From: Marinomonas communis
GTDB taxonomy: Bacteria; Pseudomonadota; Gammaproteobacteria; Pseudomonadales; Marinomonadaceae
Length of the DNA: 64,000 bases
Assembly: GCF_004363305.1 (NCBI RefSeq)
Contig: NZ_SNZA01000001.1
Span: 522,902-586,901, forward strand
Reading direction: 5' to 3'
How positions within the stretch are numbered: the first letter of the stretch is position 1; each line of letters begins with the position of its first letter. Below, piece by piece: positions 17,710 through 27,852 of this stretch. Position numbers and translations under genes: made by a program. Under the pieces are notes generated by a model, which worked only from the letters and a program-made list of their open reading frames with translations, made no database searches and had not been told where the DNA came from.

Positions 17710-18489
17710 ATGAGCGACCCATTATTCGAGGATGATGAAACTGCAGGTTGGATTTTTACTTTTGCTGACCTAATGTCACTACTTCTGGTTTTTTTCATTC
17801 TTCTTTATAGCCTATCAAGAATGACGGAAACCACCTTGGTTGCTGCTTTATCTTCCATCCAAATAGCCTTAAATAGTAATGGCGCTTTAGTTCGACAAGA
17901 TCCCGTTAAATATTCTGGTGGTGGCACTGAGACCATCAAGCCAGCAGAACCACAAATGGCGACAAATAAAGAACTGATCTACGCAAAAGATCCGATTGAC
18001 GAGGAAGTTCGTGAAGAGGTCAATGACATTGCCAATGATGTGGTTAGTAAGTTTGTCGCCAACAACCTTGAAAGCCAAGTAATGGTTTTTGAGGACGGGG
18101 AGAAGATCACCATTCGAATCGATGGTCAATCGCTATTTGAATCTGGTGAAGCGGAGATCTTATACAGCGCCGAACCGATTTATGAAACATTGCTTGGCAT
18201 TTTTAACCGTTACCCTGATTACAATATCAACATTAAAGGTCACACTGACAACATTCCAATCAACACAGTGAGATTTCCAAGTAACTGGGAGCTTTCAGCG
18301 ATTCGGGCTACCACTACCCTACGTTACTTCCTAGAAAATGGAATTCCTCCAGAGCGCATGACTGCCACTGGCTATGCTGACAGTATTCCTTTAATGAGAA
18401 ACGATACAGAAGAACATCGTGCTGTGAATCGACGTGTAGAATTTGTTCTTCAACGTGACAAAGACAAGCCAATAAACAAAAACCAATAA
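17710..18489 (+). CDS. pomB: Flagellar stator protein PomB/MotB (OmpA domain)
   Basis: The 259-residue protein opens with a short cytoplasmic tail and one transmembrane helix (FTFADLMSLLLVFFILLYS). The Asp of FADLM, near residue 24, is the ion-carrying aspartate of MotB/PomB. A periplasmic plug/linker follows, then the OmpA-like peptidoglycan-binding domain from about 140 to 250 (IKGHTDNIPINTVRFPSNWELSAIRAT, then GYADSIPL and NRRVEFVL). This anchors the stator to the cell wall. It is the partner of the PomA gene 3 bases upstream. Whether sodium or protons are used cannot be settled from sequence. Confidence 0.9.
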   Translation: MSDPLFEDDETAGWIFTFADLMSLLLVFFILLYSLSRMTETTLVAALSSIQIALNSNGALVRQDPVKYSGGGTETIKPAEPQMATNKELIYAKDPIDEEVREEVNDIANDVVSKFVANNLESQVMVFEDGEKITIRIDGQSLFESGEAEILYSAEPIYETLLGIFNRYPDYNINIKGHTDNIPINTVRFPSNWELSAIRATTTLRYFLENGIPPERMTATGYADSIPLMRNDTEEHRAVNRRVEFVLQRDKDKPINKNQ

Positions 18490-18527
18490 TCAATAGGCGC
18501 GCTCAACACGCTCACAAGGAGTTCAGT

Positions 18528-18959
18528 ATGGCGAGTGATAAAAATATGACATACCACTCCAGTGAGCGCAGAAATGCCCTCAGGGTTACTCCTAATGACC
18601 ATAAGCTTTCTTTTGATCAAGGCTCTTTTAAACTCAATTGCCTTGATATCAGTATGGATGGGGTTGCCCTAAAAAGTGATAAGACACTGCCAACTTTAGA
18701 AGGTGAACAAGTTGCGTTTGTTCTCGACCAAAACGATGTCATCATTGGTAAAGTAAGAGCTAGATTAGTATATAAGCAAGATGCGCGTTCTGGTTGGCAA
18801 TTTACTGCACTAGAAGATGCCGTTAGAAGCTTTATCGATCAGCTCGTACTCGACACACAAAAAGATGCATTACGTAAAGCTGCTGGTGAGCGACTGGCAG
18901 AAAAAGAAAAGCAATTGCTAGATCTAGACGCTCAAAGCAATAGAGAAGATTTCGATTAA
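18528..18959 (+). CDS. PilZ domain protein (c-di-GMP effector)
   Basis: The 143-residue protein carries the two PilZ signatures: RRNALR at residues 14-19 (RxxxR) and, about 35 residues later, DISMDG (the D/NxSxxG motif). Both are needed for c-di-GMP binding, so it is probably a functional receptor. A charged C-terminal helix (KAAGERLAEKEKQLLDLDAQ) follows the barrel. A clear ribosome site (GGAG) precedes the ATG. It lies 38 bases after pomB, on the same strand, so co-transcription is likely, and it may tune stator activity as YcgR does in E. coli. It lacks the YcgR N-terminal domain. Confidence 0.85.
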   Translation: MASDKNMTYHSSERRNALRVTPNDHKLSFDQGSFKLNCLDISMDGVALKSDKTLPTLEGEQVAFVLDQNDVIIGKVRARLVYKQDARSGWQFTALEDAVRSFIDQLVLDTQKDALRKAAGERLAEKEKQLLDLDAQSNREDFD

Positions 18960-18990
18960 CGTTTATGAAAAACGTGAGTGCATTAAAAGT

Positions 18991-19027
18991 AAAAGGGAGT
19001 TAGCACATGCAGCCAACTCCCTTTTTT
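18991..19027. terminator. Bidirectional terminator between the PilZ gene and metZ
   Basis: GGGAGTT (18995-19001) pairs with AACTCCC (19015-19021), flanked by AAAA on the left and TTTTTT on the right. It can serve both convergent genes. Confidence 0.8.
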
Positions 19028-19039
19028 AATATCAGCAAT

Positions 19040-20212
19040 CTATACTTTTGCCAATGCTTGCTCTACATCAGAGATAATATCGTCAATGTCTTCAATACCG
19101 ACAGAAAGACGTACTAACCCTTCCTTGATGCCTGCAGCCAGTTTTTCTTCATCTGTTAAGCGACCGTGCGTGGTCGTTGCAGGATGTGTTACGAGCGTTT
19201 TCGTGTCACCCAAATTGCCAGTGATCGACATAAGCTTAACGTTATCAATAAACGTCCAAGCTGCCTCACGACCGCCATCAAGCTCAAATGACAATACGCC
19301 ACCAAAATCTTTCTGCTGCGCTTTTGCAAGCTCATGATACTTATGGGATGGCAAACCACCGTAGTTTACCTTGGTAACTTTAGGGTGATTTTCAAGAAAC
19401 TCAGCTAATGCCAATGCATTCGAAGAATGCGCTTTCATACGAAGACTTAATGTTTCAAGACCATTCAAAAGCACCCATGCATTAAACGGGCTCATTGCAG
19501 GGCCAGCACTACGCATAAAAGCGACAAACTGATCCACAATCTCTTTAGAAGAAATCAGAGCACCGCCCAAGCAGCGACCTTGGCCGTCTATAAATTTAGT
19601 AGCTGACTGCATCACAATGTCAGCACCCTGCGTTAGAGGGTTCTGCAAAGCAGGCGTCGCTAACACAGTATCAACACACAATAATGCACCTTTAGCGTGC
19701 GCAAGCTCAGCCACTTTAGCTACATCCACCACTTCGTACAAAGGGTTTGATGGCGTCTCAAAGTAACAAAGACGTGTATTATCATTAATTTCTCGTTCCC
19801 ATGCCTCATAGTCGGTTGCGTCAACGTAGGCAATCTCTACGTTGTACTTGGCCATGTAAGCATTGAAAAATTTAACTGTTGAACCAAAAATATTACGTGA
19901 ACAAACAACTTTGTCACCCGCTTTAAGTAGCGAGTAGCCCAGTGTCATTAAAGCCGCCATACCTGAAGACGTAGCAATTGCAGCCTCCCCTTTCTCAAGA
20001 GCCGCCAATCGCTTCTCAAACATCTCTACAGTTGGGTTCGTGAAACGTGAGTAGACATTTCCATCAAGATCACCACAAAACTTACCCGCTGCTTCTGCTG
20101 CGCTAGAGTAAGCGAAGCTTGATGTCATAAAGATCGCTTCACTGTTCTCTTGCTCTTGGGTTTGACGAATACCTGCTCTTACAGCAAGTGTTGCATCTTT
20201 ATATTCAGACAT
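19040..20212 (-). CDS. metZ: O-succinylhomoserine sulfhydrylase MetZ
   Basis: The 390-residue protein is a Cys/Met-metabolism PLP enzyme. The PLP lysine lies in SATKFIDGQGR and the sequence ends with LVRLSVGIEDIDDIISDVEQAL. The N-terminus (ATLAVRAGIRQTQEQENSEAIFMTSSF) matches MetZ. The enzyme makes homocysteine from O-succinylhomoserine and sulfide, so it uses the product of the sulfite reductase at 522. It ends the long block and follows purF, as in Pseudomonas. A hairpin in the purF-metZ gap may lower read-through into it. Cystathionine gamma-synthase is the nearest alternative, less likely given the purF neighbour. Confidence 0.9.
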   Translation of the reverse strand: MSEYKDATLAVRAGIRQTQEQENSEAIFMTSSFAYSSAAEAAGKFCGDLDGNVYSRFTNPTVEMFEKRLAALEKGEAAIATSSGMAALMTLGYSLLKAGDKVVCSRNIFGSTVKFFNAYMAKYNVEIAYVDATDYEAWEREINDNTRLCYFETPSNPLYEVVDVAKVAELAHAKGALLCVDTVLATPALQNPLTQGADIVMQSATKFIDGQGRCLGGALISSKEIVDQFVAFMRSAGPAMSPFNAWVLLNGLETLSLRMKAHSSNALALAEFLENHPKVTKVNYGGLPSHKYHELAKAQQKDFGGVLSFELDGGREAAWTFIDNVKLMSITGNLGDTKTLVTHPATTTHGRLTDEEKLAAGIKEGLVRLSVGIEDIDDIISDVEQALAKV

Positions 20213-20235
20213 AGGTCACTCCAAGTTGACACTTT

Positions 20236-20269
20236 AAAAACAACTAAGCCAGGTAAAAACCTGGCTTAG
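20236..20269 (-). terminator. Terminator-like hairpin between purF and metZ
   Basis: CTAAGCCAGGT (20244-20254) and ACCTGGCTTAG (20259-20269) make a perfect 11-bp stem with an AAAA loop. On the minus strand it is followed by TTGTTTTT, so it should end or attenuate purF transcription before metZ. Confidence 0.75.
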
Positions 20270-20305
20270 CATGAGCAAAAACAAACAATCGCTAAGCCAA
20301 TGCTA

Positions 20306-21814
20306 TTACATTGGGTGCATTAAATCGCTGTTTGCTGCTTCTTCTACAGAAGCTTTATTTGAATCACTACGCGCGTTAGCAAGACCGTTCAAGTATTCTT
20401 GATCAATATTGCCGGTAATGTACTTACCATCGAAAACAGATGTATCGAATTCACGAACATCAGAATGTTTTTCATCAATACACGCTTCAATCAAGTCTTC
20501 CAAGTCTTGGAAGATTAAACGATCCGCACCGATCAATTCACAGATTTCGTCTACTGTACGCTCATGAGCAATTAGCTCTGTCGCAGCAGGCATATCAATA
20601 CCGTAAACGTTCGGGTATCGAACTTCAGGTGCAGCAGAAGCTAGATATACTTTTTTGGCACCCGCTTCACGTGCCATTTCAATGATCTCTTTACTCGTGG
20701 TACCACGAACAATTGAATCATCAACCAACAACACATTCTTGTCTTTAAATTCGAAAGGCACTGGGTTCAATTTCTGACGAACAGACTTTTTACGCACCGT
20801 TTGACCGGGCATGATGAAAGTTCGGCCGATGTAGCGGTTTTTAACTAAGCCTTCACGGAAAGGAATATTTAGCTCTTGAGCAATTTGAAGTGCTGCAGTA
20901 CGGCTTGTATCCGGGATTGGAATAACCACATCAATGTCATGATCAACCCACTCACGCTTGATCTTAGCAGCAAGACGGTCACCCTGATTGATACGTGCCT
21001 TGTACACAGAAATGCTATCAATAACTGTATCCGGACGAGCAAAGTAGACATATTCGAACAGACATGGGCGAGGTGCTTTCGCTTCTGTACATTGACGCTG
21101 ATGAACATTGTGCTTCACATCAAAGAACATCGCTTCGCCTGGACGAATATCGCGCTCAATCTTGAAGCCAGCTGCATCAAGAGCAACGCTCTCTGATGCC
21201 ACCATGTATTCCGTACCATTCTCAGTTTCTTTCGAACCATAGATAAGGGGGCGAATACCATCTGGGTCACGGAACGCTAAAATACCGTAGCCAGTAATCA
21301 AGGCAACTACCGCATAACCACCTTCGATACGCTTATAAACTCGCTCTAAGGCGTTAAAAATATCGTCAGGAGTTGGTACTAATTTACCCTCTTCATGAAG
21401 TTCATGCGCCAAGACGTTAACTAATACTTCAGAGTCAGATGTAGTGTTAATGTGACGAAGATCCGACTCAAATACTTCCTGCTTTAACTTAGCCGTATTG
21501 GTAAGGTTGCCGTTGTGGGCCAACGAAATACCGTAAGGAGAGTTCACATAAAACGGCTGAGCTTCAGCTGAACTAGACGTACCCGCAGTCGGGTAGCGAG
21601 CGTGTCCAATGCCGATATTGCCGTGCAGTTTTTTCATGTGTCGTGTACGAAACACTTCACTCACTGGACCATTATCTTTGCGCAAGCATAATAATCCGTT
21701 ATGGCTTGTAACCATACCAGCAGCGTCCTGACCGCGATGCTGAAGAAGCGTGAGAGCGTCAAAAATGGTTTGGTTAACCATCGACGTGGCTACGACACCA
21801 ACGATACCACACAT
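20306..21814 (-). CDS. purF: Amidophosphoribosyltransferase PurF
   Basis: The 502-residue enzyme makes 5-phosphoribosylamine from PRPP and glutamine, the first step of purine synthesis. The mature N-terminus MCGIVGVV exposes the nucleophilic cysteine of the N-terminal glutamine amidotransferase domain (about 1-230, with [19 protein letters not shown]). The C-terminal phosphoribosyltransferase domain carries [17 protein letters not shown], the PRPP loop. The protein is in the usual cvpA-purF order. I see no pur-box operator next to it, and the 67-base gap to cvpA holds only small hairpins. Confidence 0.95.
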   Translation of the reverse strand: MCGIVGVVATSMVNQTIFDALTLLQHRGQDAAGMVTSHNGLLCLRKDNGPVSEVFRTRHMKKLHGNIGIGHARYPTAGTSSSAEAQPFYVNSPYGISLAHNGNLTNTAKLKQEVFESDLRHINTTSDSEVLVNVLAHELHEEGKLVPTPDDIFNALERVYKRIEGGYAVVALITGYGILAFRDPDGIRPLIYGSKETENGTEYMVASESVALDAAGFKIERDIRPGEAMFFDVKHNVHQRQCTEAKAPRPCLFEYVYFARPDTVIDSISVYKARINQGDRLAAKIKREWVDHDIDVVIPIPDTSRTAALQIAQELNIPFREGLVKNRYIGRTFIMPGQTVRKKSVRQKLNPVPFEFKDKNVLLVDDSIVRGTTSKEIIEMAREAGAKKVYLASAAPEVRYPNVYGIDMPAATELIAHERTVDEICELIGADRLIFQDLEDLIEACIDEKHSDVREFDTSVFDGKYITGNIDQEYLNGLANARSDSNKASVEEAANSDLMHPM

Positions 21815-21881
21815 GTATATATACCTCGTGATTTGGGGGAACGACTTCGTCGTTTATTTAAAACTTCGCATGTAAATGCGA

Positions 21882-22415
21882 TTAACTTGTTAAAGTACGC
21901 TCGATAAGAGAGCTATCAAAGACTTCACCCCCTTTGCCTAACATCTCGCGTACCCAATCTTTCAATACGACCAATTGTGGTACTAACTGTGAAGATTTCC
22001 ACATATCAGATTTTTCTATTGCAGGGCTTAGACTTAGCAACGAAATGAAAGCCACAACAATCAAACCACCTCGCACAAAACCAAACAGCATACCTATAAT
22101 GCGATCTGTGCTACTTAGACCTGTTGCCTGAACCAGGGAACCCAGAACAAAATTAACCAATGCACCAAGCACTAGAGTAGCAATAAATAATGCGATAAAT
22201 GCCACAACATAGCGTATTTGATCGTTCTGCACTTGGTCGATCAACAATGTTTGAAGTGGGCTTGTGAACTTAACGGCAATGATAAAAGCAACGACCCATG
22301 TTACTAATGACATCACTTCCTTCACAAAGCCACGCTTTAGACTCAATAACGTCGATAACACCACCACTGCAATGATCATCCAGTCGAGTGTTGAAATTGA
22401 TTGAATCTGATCCAT
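21882..22415 (-). CDS. cvpA: CvpA family membrane protein
   Basis: The 177-residue protein has four predicted inner-membrane segments: DWMIIAVVVLSTLLSLKRGF, VTWVVAFIIAVKF, IRYVVAFIALFIATLVLGAL and FVRGGLIVVAFISLLSL. CvpA is needed for colicin V export in E. coli and for envelope tolerance to bile salts; its exact activity is unresolved. The gene is always or mostly next to purF, as here. Confidence 0.9.
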   Translation of the reverse strand: MDQIQSISTLDWMIIAVVVLSTLLSLKRGFVKEVMSLVTWVVAFIIAVKFTSPLQTLLIDQVQNDQIRYVVAFIALFIATLVLGALVNFVLGSLVQATGLSSTDRIIGMLFGFVRGGLIVVAFISLLSLSPAIEKSDMWKSSQLVPQLVVLKDWVREMLGKGGEVFDSSLIERTLTS

Positions 22416-22484
22416 GCTTACCTCTAAATTATGCTGCGCAGTTTACCAAAAGATTCCGGTATTCCAAGCAGCAAGATGAAACAA

Positions 22485-23072
22485 TTACGAATTTGGCGAA
22501 TATTTAACGACAATCCCGCTTAACTTAAATTCTTTCTGAACTTTCTGTTTCATTTTTTCTGACTCTTCTCGCTTAAGCTCTGGTCCAACAAACACTTTAA
22601 ATAAAGAGTTCGTGGTCATTACGTAAGCTGGATAACCTGCATCCTTTAACTTTTTCAGCGTACGAGTGGCGTTATCTTGCTTGCCAAACGTTGCAACCTG
22701 AAGAGTCCAACGCTCACCAATCGGCACGGGCTCTTTTGTCACTTTTAGAACAGGCTCTTCAGGTTTCACCTCTAGTTCCGAAACAACACTAACAGGCTCT
22801 TTAGCAACAGGTTTAACGGGTTGCGTTTCAGGATCAGAAGGCAAAAGTTCGATGCTATTTACGTCAACGGGTTCGTCTGGGATCTCCATTTCAGAAACCG
22901 GTTGAACAGGCGCAATCGCCACCTCAGGGAACTCAGGGCGCTCTGGAACACTAATCTGAACATCTAATGATTCAGGACGCTCCCCGTCCAAGATAAGGGG
23001 CAGCAAAATAGCTGAGGACCCTAGAAGAAGACCTGCACCAATCAAGCGATATTTCGACTTAGCATCCAACAT
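22485..23072 (-). CDS. SPOR domain protein, DedD-like
   Basis: The 195-residue protein has a short N-terminal tail, a membrane anchor (LIGAGLLLGSSAILLPLIL, residues 11-29), a Pro/Glu/Val-rich periplasmic linker, and a C-terminal SPOR domain (WTLQVATFGKQDNATRTLKKLKDAGYPAYVM, about 122-192). SPOR domains bind denuded septal peptidoglycan, so it likely works at the division site like DedD. The position between folC and cvpA agrees with the dedD order in Gammaproteobacteria. The ATG is 8 bases from the folC stop. Confidence 0.88.
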   Translation of the reverse strand: MLDAKSKYRLIGAGLLLGSSAILLPLILDGERPESLDVQISVPERPEFPEVAIAPVQPVSEMEIPDEPVDVNSIELLPSDPETQPVKPVAKEPVSVVSELEVKPEEPVLKVTKEPVPIGERWTLQVATFGKQDNATRTLKKLKDAGYPAYVMTTNSLFKVFVGPELKREESEKMKQKVQKEFKLSGIVVKYSPNS

Positions 23073-23080
23073 TCCGTCAC

Positions 23081-24313
23081 CTACTTAACAACATGAGTTG
23101 ACAGGTATTCTGACACAGTTAAGAAAGAGCCAAATACAATAACGACAGAATCCTTTGTCTTTGCCATCTGTTTAGCTTGGCTTAACGCTTCAGCCATAGA
23201 CGGATGACAAATGGCATCACTTTGCACGTATCTAGACAACTCTTCGCCTTTGGCACCCCTTGGTCCGGGTAGATCGATAAAATGCCAAGCCGTGAAGGAA
23301 TCTTTTAACGTATCCATAACACTGGCTATATCTTTATCTTTCAGCATGCCGCAAACAGCAATTGCAGGCTGCTCAAGTTGAGCAATTTGCGTTTTAAGTT
23401 GACTAGCCGCTTCTGGATTATGAGCAACATCGATATACACACAAGGCGCTTCTTCAACTAATTGAAAGCGCCCCAACAGAGTGGCAGACTCAAATAATGC
23501 AGCAAGGTCTGTATGGTTTATTTCTAGGTCCAGCTGAAGTAGTGTTGCAATCACCGTTGCAGCGTTTTCCAAAGGAAGCTTTGGCAGCGGCAATTCAGCA
23601 AACTCTTTGCCTAAACCTTTCCATGACCACTTTTTACCATCAACACTGAATGAGAAATCTTCATGTTTTTGGATAAGTGAAGCACCAACCTCTTCGGCAA
23701 CTTTGGCAATCGTCGCAGGAGGATTAACCACACCTGAAACCAAAGGCTTATCTTTTCTGGCAATACCGGCTTTCTCGTAGCCAATACCATCAATCGAATC
23801 ACCCAGCCAATCAACATGGTCAAGCGCGATAGACGTAATCACAGCCAGATCAGTATCGATCATATTGACGGAATCTAATCGACCGCCCAAACCTACTTCT
23901 AACACCCAGTAATCTAGTTCAAGGTGATTAAACACCCAAAGCGCAGCCAAGGTTGAAAATTCAAAGTACGTTAGAGGTGTATCACCACGTGTTGTCTCAA
24001 TAACTTCAAATGCTTCACACAGTAAAACATCTGAACATTCCTGAGCATCAACCTGAACACGTTCATTGAAGCGGAGAAAATGAGGGGATGTGTAGGTACC
24101 AACTTTAAAGCCAGCATTCACTAAGTATTGGGTCAACATGGTACAAGTTGACCCCTTGCCGTTTGTCCCAGCAACCGTGATGACTTTTGCTTTAGGTCGG
24201 CCTAGGTTCAAGGCATTTAAAACCTTTAAACCACGCTCCAGTCCGAGTTCGATCTCAGCTGGATGCTGGCTCTCAATGTATGAGAGCCATTCAGATAAAG
24301 ACTTAGCGGTCAT
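23081..24313 (-). CDS. folC: Folylpolyglutamate synthase / dihydrofolate synthase FolC
   Basis: The 410-residue protein is a Mur-ligase type ATP-dependent ligase. It has the P-loop VTVAGTNGKGSTCTM near residue 43, the central domain with LEVGLGGRLDSVN and ITSIALDHVDWLG, and the C-terminal domain with IDVAHNPEAASQL. It adds L-glutamate to dihydropteroate and to folates. It starts 3 bases after the accD stop, so the two are co-translated. Confidence 0.93.
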   Translation of the reverse strand: MTAKSLSEWLSYIESQHPAEIELGLERGLKVLNALNLGRPKAKVITVAGTNGKGSTCTMLTQYLVNAGFKVGTYTSPHFLRFNERVQVDAQECSDVLLCEAFEVIETTRGDTPLTYFEFSTLAALWVFNHLELDYWVLEVGLGGRLDSVNMIDTDLAVITSIALDHVDWLGDSIDGIGYEKAGIARKDKPLVSGVVNPPATIAKVAEEVGASLIQKHEDFSFSVDGKKWSWKGLGKEFAELPLPKLPLENAATVIATLLQLDLEINHTDLAALFESATLLGRFQLVEEAPCVYIDVAHNPEAASQLKTQIAQLEQPAIAVCGMLKDKDIASVMDTLKDSFTAWHFIDLPGPRGAKGEELSRYVQSDAICHPSMAEALSQAKQMAKTKDSVVIVFGSFLTVSEYLSTHVVK

Positions 24314-24316
24314 TAA

Positions 24317-25183
24317 TTAGGCTGCTTTGTTCGTCAAGATCGATAAAATATTGTACAAGCGATCGCGCATTTCATGACGTGTAATAATCATGTCTAGCGC
24401 GCCTTTATCCAGAAGGAACTCAGAACGTTGGAAGCCCTCAGGAAGCTTTTCGCGTACTGTTTGTTCGATAACACGTGGGCCGGCAAAACCGATCAACGCG
24501 TTTGGCTCAGCTACATTTAGATCACCGAGCATAGCAAGTGATGCCGATACACCACCGAATACAGGGTCTGTCATAGCAGAAATGTAAGGAATCCCTTGTT
24601 GCTTCATGCGCTCAAGACCCGCACTGGTTTTCGCCATCTGCATCAAAGAGATCAAGGCCTCTTGCATACGTGCACCACCTGAAGCCGAGAAACAAATCAA
24701 AGGAATACGTTTTTCAAGACAAACATTAACGGCTTGTATGAACTTCTCACCGACAATTGAGCCCATTGAGCCACCTAGGAAGTTAAACTCAAAAGCCACC
24801 GCTACGACAGGCATGCCATTCAAAGTACCTTCCATTGCAACTAAAGCGTCTTTTTCACCAGTTGCTTTTTGTGCCGCAAGCAGACGATCTTTGTATTTCT
24901 TGGAGTCTTTAAACTTCAGTTTATCTTCTGGCTCAAGATGTGCCGCGATTTCTGAGCGCCCTTCTTTGTCAAGGAAGATATCCAAACGACGACGCGCATT
25001 CACACGCATATGGTGCTCACACTTAGGACAAACGTCTAAGTTTTTTTCAAGCTCTGGACGATACAAAACGTTGTCACATTTTGGGCATTTTTTCCAAAGA
25101 CCCTCAGGAACACCACCTTGCTGTGCACGCTTCGATTCACTACGCATAATCGAAGGAACAAATTTATCTAACCAACTGCTCAT
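24317..25183 (-). CDS. accD: Acetyl-CoA carboxylase carboxyltransferase subunit beta AccD
   Basis: The 288-residue protein has the N-terminal four-cysteine zinc ribbon ([16 protein letters not shown] ... CPKC, about residues 33-55) followed by the crotonase-fold carboxyltransferase core ([14 protein letters not shown] and [17 protein letters not shown] [15 protein letters not shown]). It forms the carboxyltransferase of acetyl-CoA carboxylase with AccA, the committed step of fatty acid synthesis. It precedes folC as in most Gammaproteobacteria. Confidence 0.95.
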   Translation of the reverse strand: MSSWLDKFVPSIMRSESKRAQQGGVPEGLWKKCPKCDNVLYRPELEKNLDVCPKCEHHMRVNARRRLDIFLDKEGRSEIAAHLEPEDKLKFKDSKKYKDRLLAAQKATGEKDALVAMEGTLNGMPVVAVAFEFNFLGGSMGSIVGEKFIQAVNVCLEKRIPLICFSASGGARMQEALISLMQMAKTSAGLERMKQQGIPYISAMTDPVFGGVSASLAMLGDLNVAEPNALIGFAGPRVIEQTVREKLPEGFQRSEFLLDKGALDMIITRHEMRDRLYNILSILTNKAA

Positions 25184-25221
25184 TTAACTCTCCAAATTAA
25201 TTACTAACTGATCGCGTTTGT

Positions 25222-26028
25222 TTACTTATCCATTTCCGAACGCATCGGTGACAAGATTGAACGTAGCGCATCAGCGACTTGATCTTGTGTACTATCCTTC
25301 GCTTGGGCGATGGCATTAACTAAAACACTGCCGACGATGACACCGTCTGAGCATTGGCTCACTGCACGCGCAGTTTGCGCGTCACGGATACCAAAACCAA
25401 CACCTATCGGCAGGCTTGTAATTTCTCGTAATGATTGAACGTGCGACGCAACATTATCAACATCCAACGTTGCCGAACCTGTCACTCCTTTTACCGACAC
25501 GTAATAGACGTATCCAGATGCCAAATCACAAATCTTTTTGGCACGAGCTGGCGTTGTTGTTGGCGATAAAAGATAAATCAAATCAATGTTGTTACTACGG
25601 AAGCATTCTACAACATCTGTCGCCTCTTCTGGAGTCAAATCTACTAATAAAATACCATCAACTCCGGCTTCTTTTGCTGCATCTGAAAAAGCTTGATAAC
25701 CGAAGAACTCAATTGGATTCAAATAGCCCATTAAAACAACAGGCGTTTGCTGATTGACCTGACGAAACTCAGCAATAATTTCCAGCACTTTGCGGATGTT
25801 CGTTCCCGCCGCGAGAGCGCGCTCACACGCCAGCTGAATCACTGGACCGTCAGCCATCGGATCAGAGAATGGCATTCCGATCTCTAAAATATCCGCACCA
25901 GACTCAACTAAGGCATGCATCAACTCAACGGTGTACCCAGGAGCCGGATCTCCAGCGGTAATATAAGGGATTAATGCTTTTTTGCCATCAGTCTTTAATT
26001 GTTCAAAACATTTTTCAATACGACTCAT
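25222..26028 (-). CDS. trpA: Tryptophan synthase alpha subunit TrpA
   Basis: From ATG at 26028 (MSRIEKCFEQLKTDGKKALI) the protein has 268 residues. The alpha-subunit active-site residues lie in ILEIGMPFSDPMADGP (Glu and Asp), with the phosphate-binding loops VGFGIRDAQTA and GVIVGSVLV. It converts indole-glycerol phosphate to indole, which passes to TrpB. I chose the ATG over the GTG at 26034 because GGAG lies 8 bases before the ATG and the family N-terminus fits. The gene starts just after the trpB stop. Confidence 0.94.
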   Translation of the reverse strand: MSRIEKCFEQLKTDGKKALIPYITAGDPAPGYTVELMHALVESGADILEIGMPFSDPMADGPVIQLACERALAAGTNIRKVLEIIAEFRQVNQQTPVVLMGYLNPIEFFGYQAFSDAAKEAGVDGILLVDLTPEEATDVVECFRSNNIDLIYLLSPTTTPARAKKICDLASGYVYYVSVKGVTGSATLDVDNVASHVQSLREITSLPIGVGFGIRDAQTARAVSQCSDGVIVGSVLVNAIAQAKDSTQDQVADALRSILSPMRSEMDK

Positions 26029-26030
26029 GA

Positions 26031-27242
26031 TCACATCTCCAAACCATCGATTTCTGCAACCGTGTGGATGTCTTTATCACCACGCCCCGATACATTAATT
26101 ACAACGATTTTATCTTTATCCATGGTTGCTGCGAGCTTCATGCCGTAAGCTATTGCATGACTGGACTCCAAAGCAGGCATAATACCTTCTAAGCGCGTCA
26201 ATTCACGGAAGCCATGCATCGCTTCATCATCATTAATTGCCACATAGTTAGCTCGACCAACATCTTTCAGCCAAGAGTGTTCAGGTCCAACACCTGGATA
26301 GTCAAGACCCGCTGAAATTGAATGGGTGCCAAGAATCTGACCATCATCATCCGCCATGACATAGGTACGATTTCCGTGAAGAACACCTGGTCGTCCAGCA
26401 CTTAATGGCGCTGCGTGACGTCCAGTTTCAATACCATCACCGCCCGCTTCGACACCGTACATTGCGACACTTTCATCTTCGATAAACGGATAGAACATAC
26501 CGATCGCATTAGAACCACCGCCAACACACGCAACGACAGCATCAGGCAAACGCCCTTCTTGGTCTATACATTGAGCTTTGGTTTCTCGTCCAATAACGGC
26601 TTGAAAATCACGCACCAATTTCGGATACGGATGTGGGCCTGCTGCAGTACCGATGATATAGAACGTATCATCAACATTACTCACCCAGTAACGCATGGCT
26701 TCATTCAATGCATCTTTCAGAGTTTTAGTACCTGACTCAACAGGAATAACCTCTGCACCTAAAAGCTTCATACGATACACATTTAGAGCTTGGCGACGAA
26801 TGTCTTCAGAACCCATAAACACTTTACACTTCAAACCTAAGCGAGCCGCAACAGTTGCCGATGCAACACCGTGCTGGCCAGCACCTGTTTCAGCAATAAT
26901 GTTCGGTTTGCCCATATGTTTGGCAAGTAAAGCCTGACCTATGGTGTTGTTGATCTTATGAGCCCCCGTATGATTTAGATCTTCTCGCTTCAAGTAGATC
27001 TTAGCGCCACCCACTTTTTCTGTTAGGCGCTCTGCAAAATACAACGGTGATGGACGACCAACATAGTGAGCTAGGTCTTTATCAAAGGCCGCCTGAAACT
27101 CAGGGTCTTTTGACAGAGTTTCATAAACTTCCGCTAGATCCTCTAACGCCGACATTAGGGTTTCAGAGACAAACACACCGCCGAATTGACCAAAACGACC
27201 ATGTTCATCTGGCAAATTTAAGGAAACTTTTGATTTATCCAC
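26031..27242 (-). CDS. trpB: Tryptophan synthase beta subunit TrpB
   Basis: The 403-residue PLP enzyme condenses indole and serine to tryptophan. The PLP lysine is in [14 protein letters not shown] near residue 94, and [11 protein letters not shown] and the C-terminal [13 protein letters not shown] are conserved. The start overlaps the trpF stop by 8 bases and the stop lies against the trpA start, so the trpFBA trio is translationally linked. No trp leader peptide is seen because trpF itself overlaps truA. Confidence 0.95.
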   Translation of the reverse strand: MDKSKVSLNLPDEHGRFGQFGGVFVSETLMSALEDLAEVYETLSKDPEFQAAFDKDLAHYVGRPSPLYFAERLTEKVGGAKIYLKREDLNHTGAHKINNTIGQALLAKHMGKPNIIAETGAGQHGVASATVAARLGLKCKVFMGSEDIRRQALNVYRMKLLGAEVIPVESGTKTLKDALNEAMRYWVSNVDDTFYIIGTAAGPHPYPKLVRDFQAVIGRETKAQCIDQEGRLPDAVVACVGGGSNAIGMFYPFIEDESVAMYGVEAGGDGIETGRHAAPLSAGRPGVLHGNRTYVMADDDGQILGTHSISAGLDYPGVGPEHSWLKDVGRANYVAINDDEAMHGFRELTRLEGIMPALESSHAIAYGMKLAATMDKDKIVVINVSGRGDKDIHTVAEIDGLEM

Positions 27243-27852
27243 GCTTAGCTCCAGTAATAAATTGCATCACTTTTAAAGGGTCTTTAATACCCTTATGCTG
27301 TTCTACACCGCCACTAACATCCACTGCATAAGGTGTAACTGCATTCACTGCTTGTTCAACATTTGCAGCGGTTAAACCACCGGCCAAAATTAAGGGCTTT
27401 GGCAACTCGTCAGGGATCAAATGCCAATCAAATGTTTCTCCAGTACCACCAGGAACACCAGCCTTGTAAGCATCCAACAACACTGCACTGGCATCAGTAT
27501 AACGAGAAGCCTCTTCAAGTATATCTAACCCAGGTTTCATGCGAATCGCTTTGAAATACGGGCGTAGCCAACGTTGGCATTGCTCAGGTGATTCATTACC
27601 ATGAAATTGCAGTGTCCAACGGGCACTGCCAGCTAAAACTGACTCAACCAAAGCCTCATCAGCGTCAACAAACAGCGCAACCGGTGTGATAAAAGGCGGC
27701 AACTTGGCGACAATTTTGTTCGCGTCTTCTGGGGAAATATAACGAGGGCTCTTTTGATAAAAAACAAAACCTAAGGCATCCGCACCACACTCCGATGCAT
27801 GCAAAGCGTCTGACAAATTTGTAATACCACAAATCTTAACGCGGCAAGACAT
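27235..27852 (-). CDS. trpF: Phosphoribosylanthranilate isomerase TrpF
   Basis: The 205-residue TIM-barrel protein has the catalytic CGIT N-terminus ([17 protein letters not shown]), the [12 protein letters not shown] motif, and the C-terminal phosphate loops [14 protein letters not shown] and VDVSGGVE. It isomerises phosphoribosyl anthranilate in tryptophan synthesis. It overlaps the truA stop by 17 bases and trpB by 8. Confidence 0.93.
   Translation of the reverse strand: MSCRVKICGITNLSDALHASECGADALGFVFYQKSPRYISPEDANKIVAKLPPFITPVALFVDADEALVESVLAGSARWTLQFHGNESPEQCQRWLRPYFKAIRMKPGLDILEEASRYTDASAVLLDAYKAGVPGGTGETFDWHLIPDELPKPLILAGGLTAANVEQAVNAVTPYAVDVSGGVEQHKGIKDPLKVMQFITGAKRG

Noticed and set aside
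24606..25187. Plus-strand reading of 193 codons opposite accD
   Set aside because: AccD is unambiguous on the other strand and the reading has no family features.
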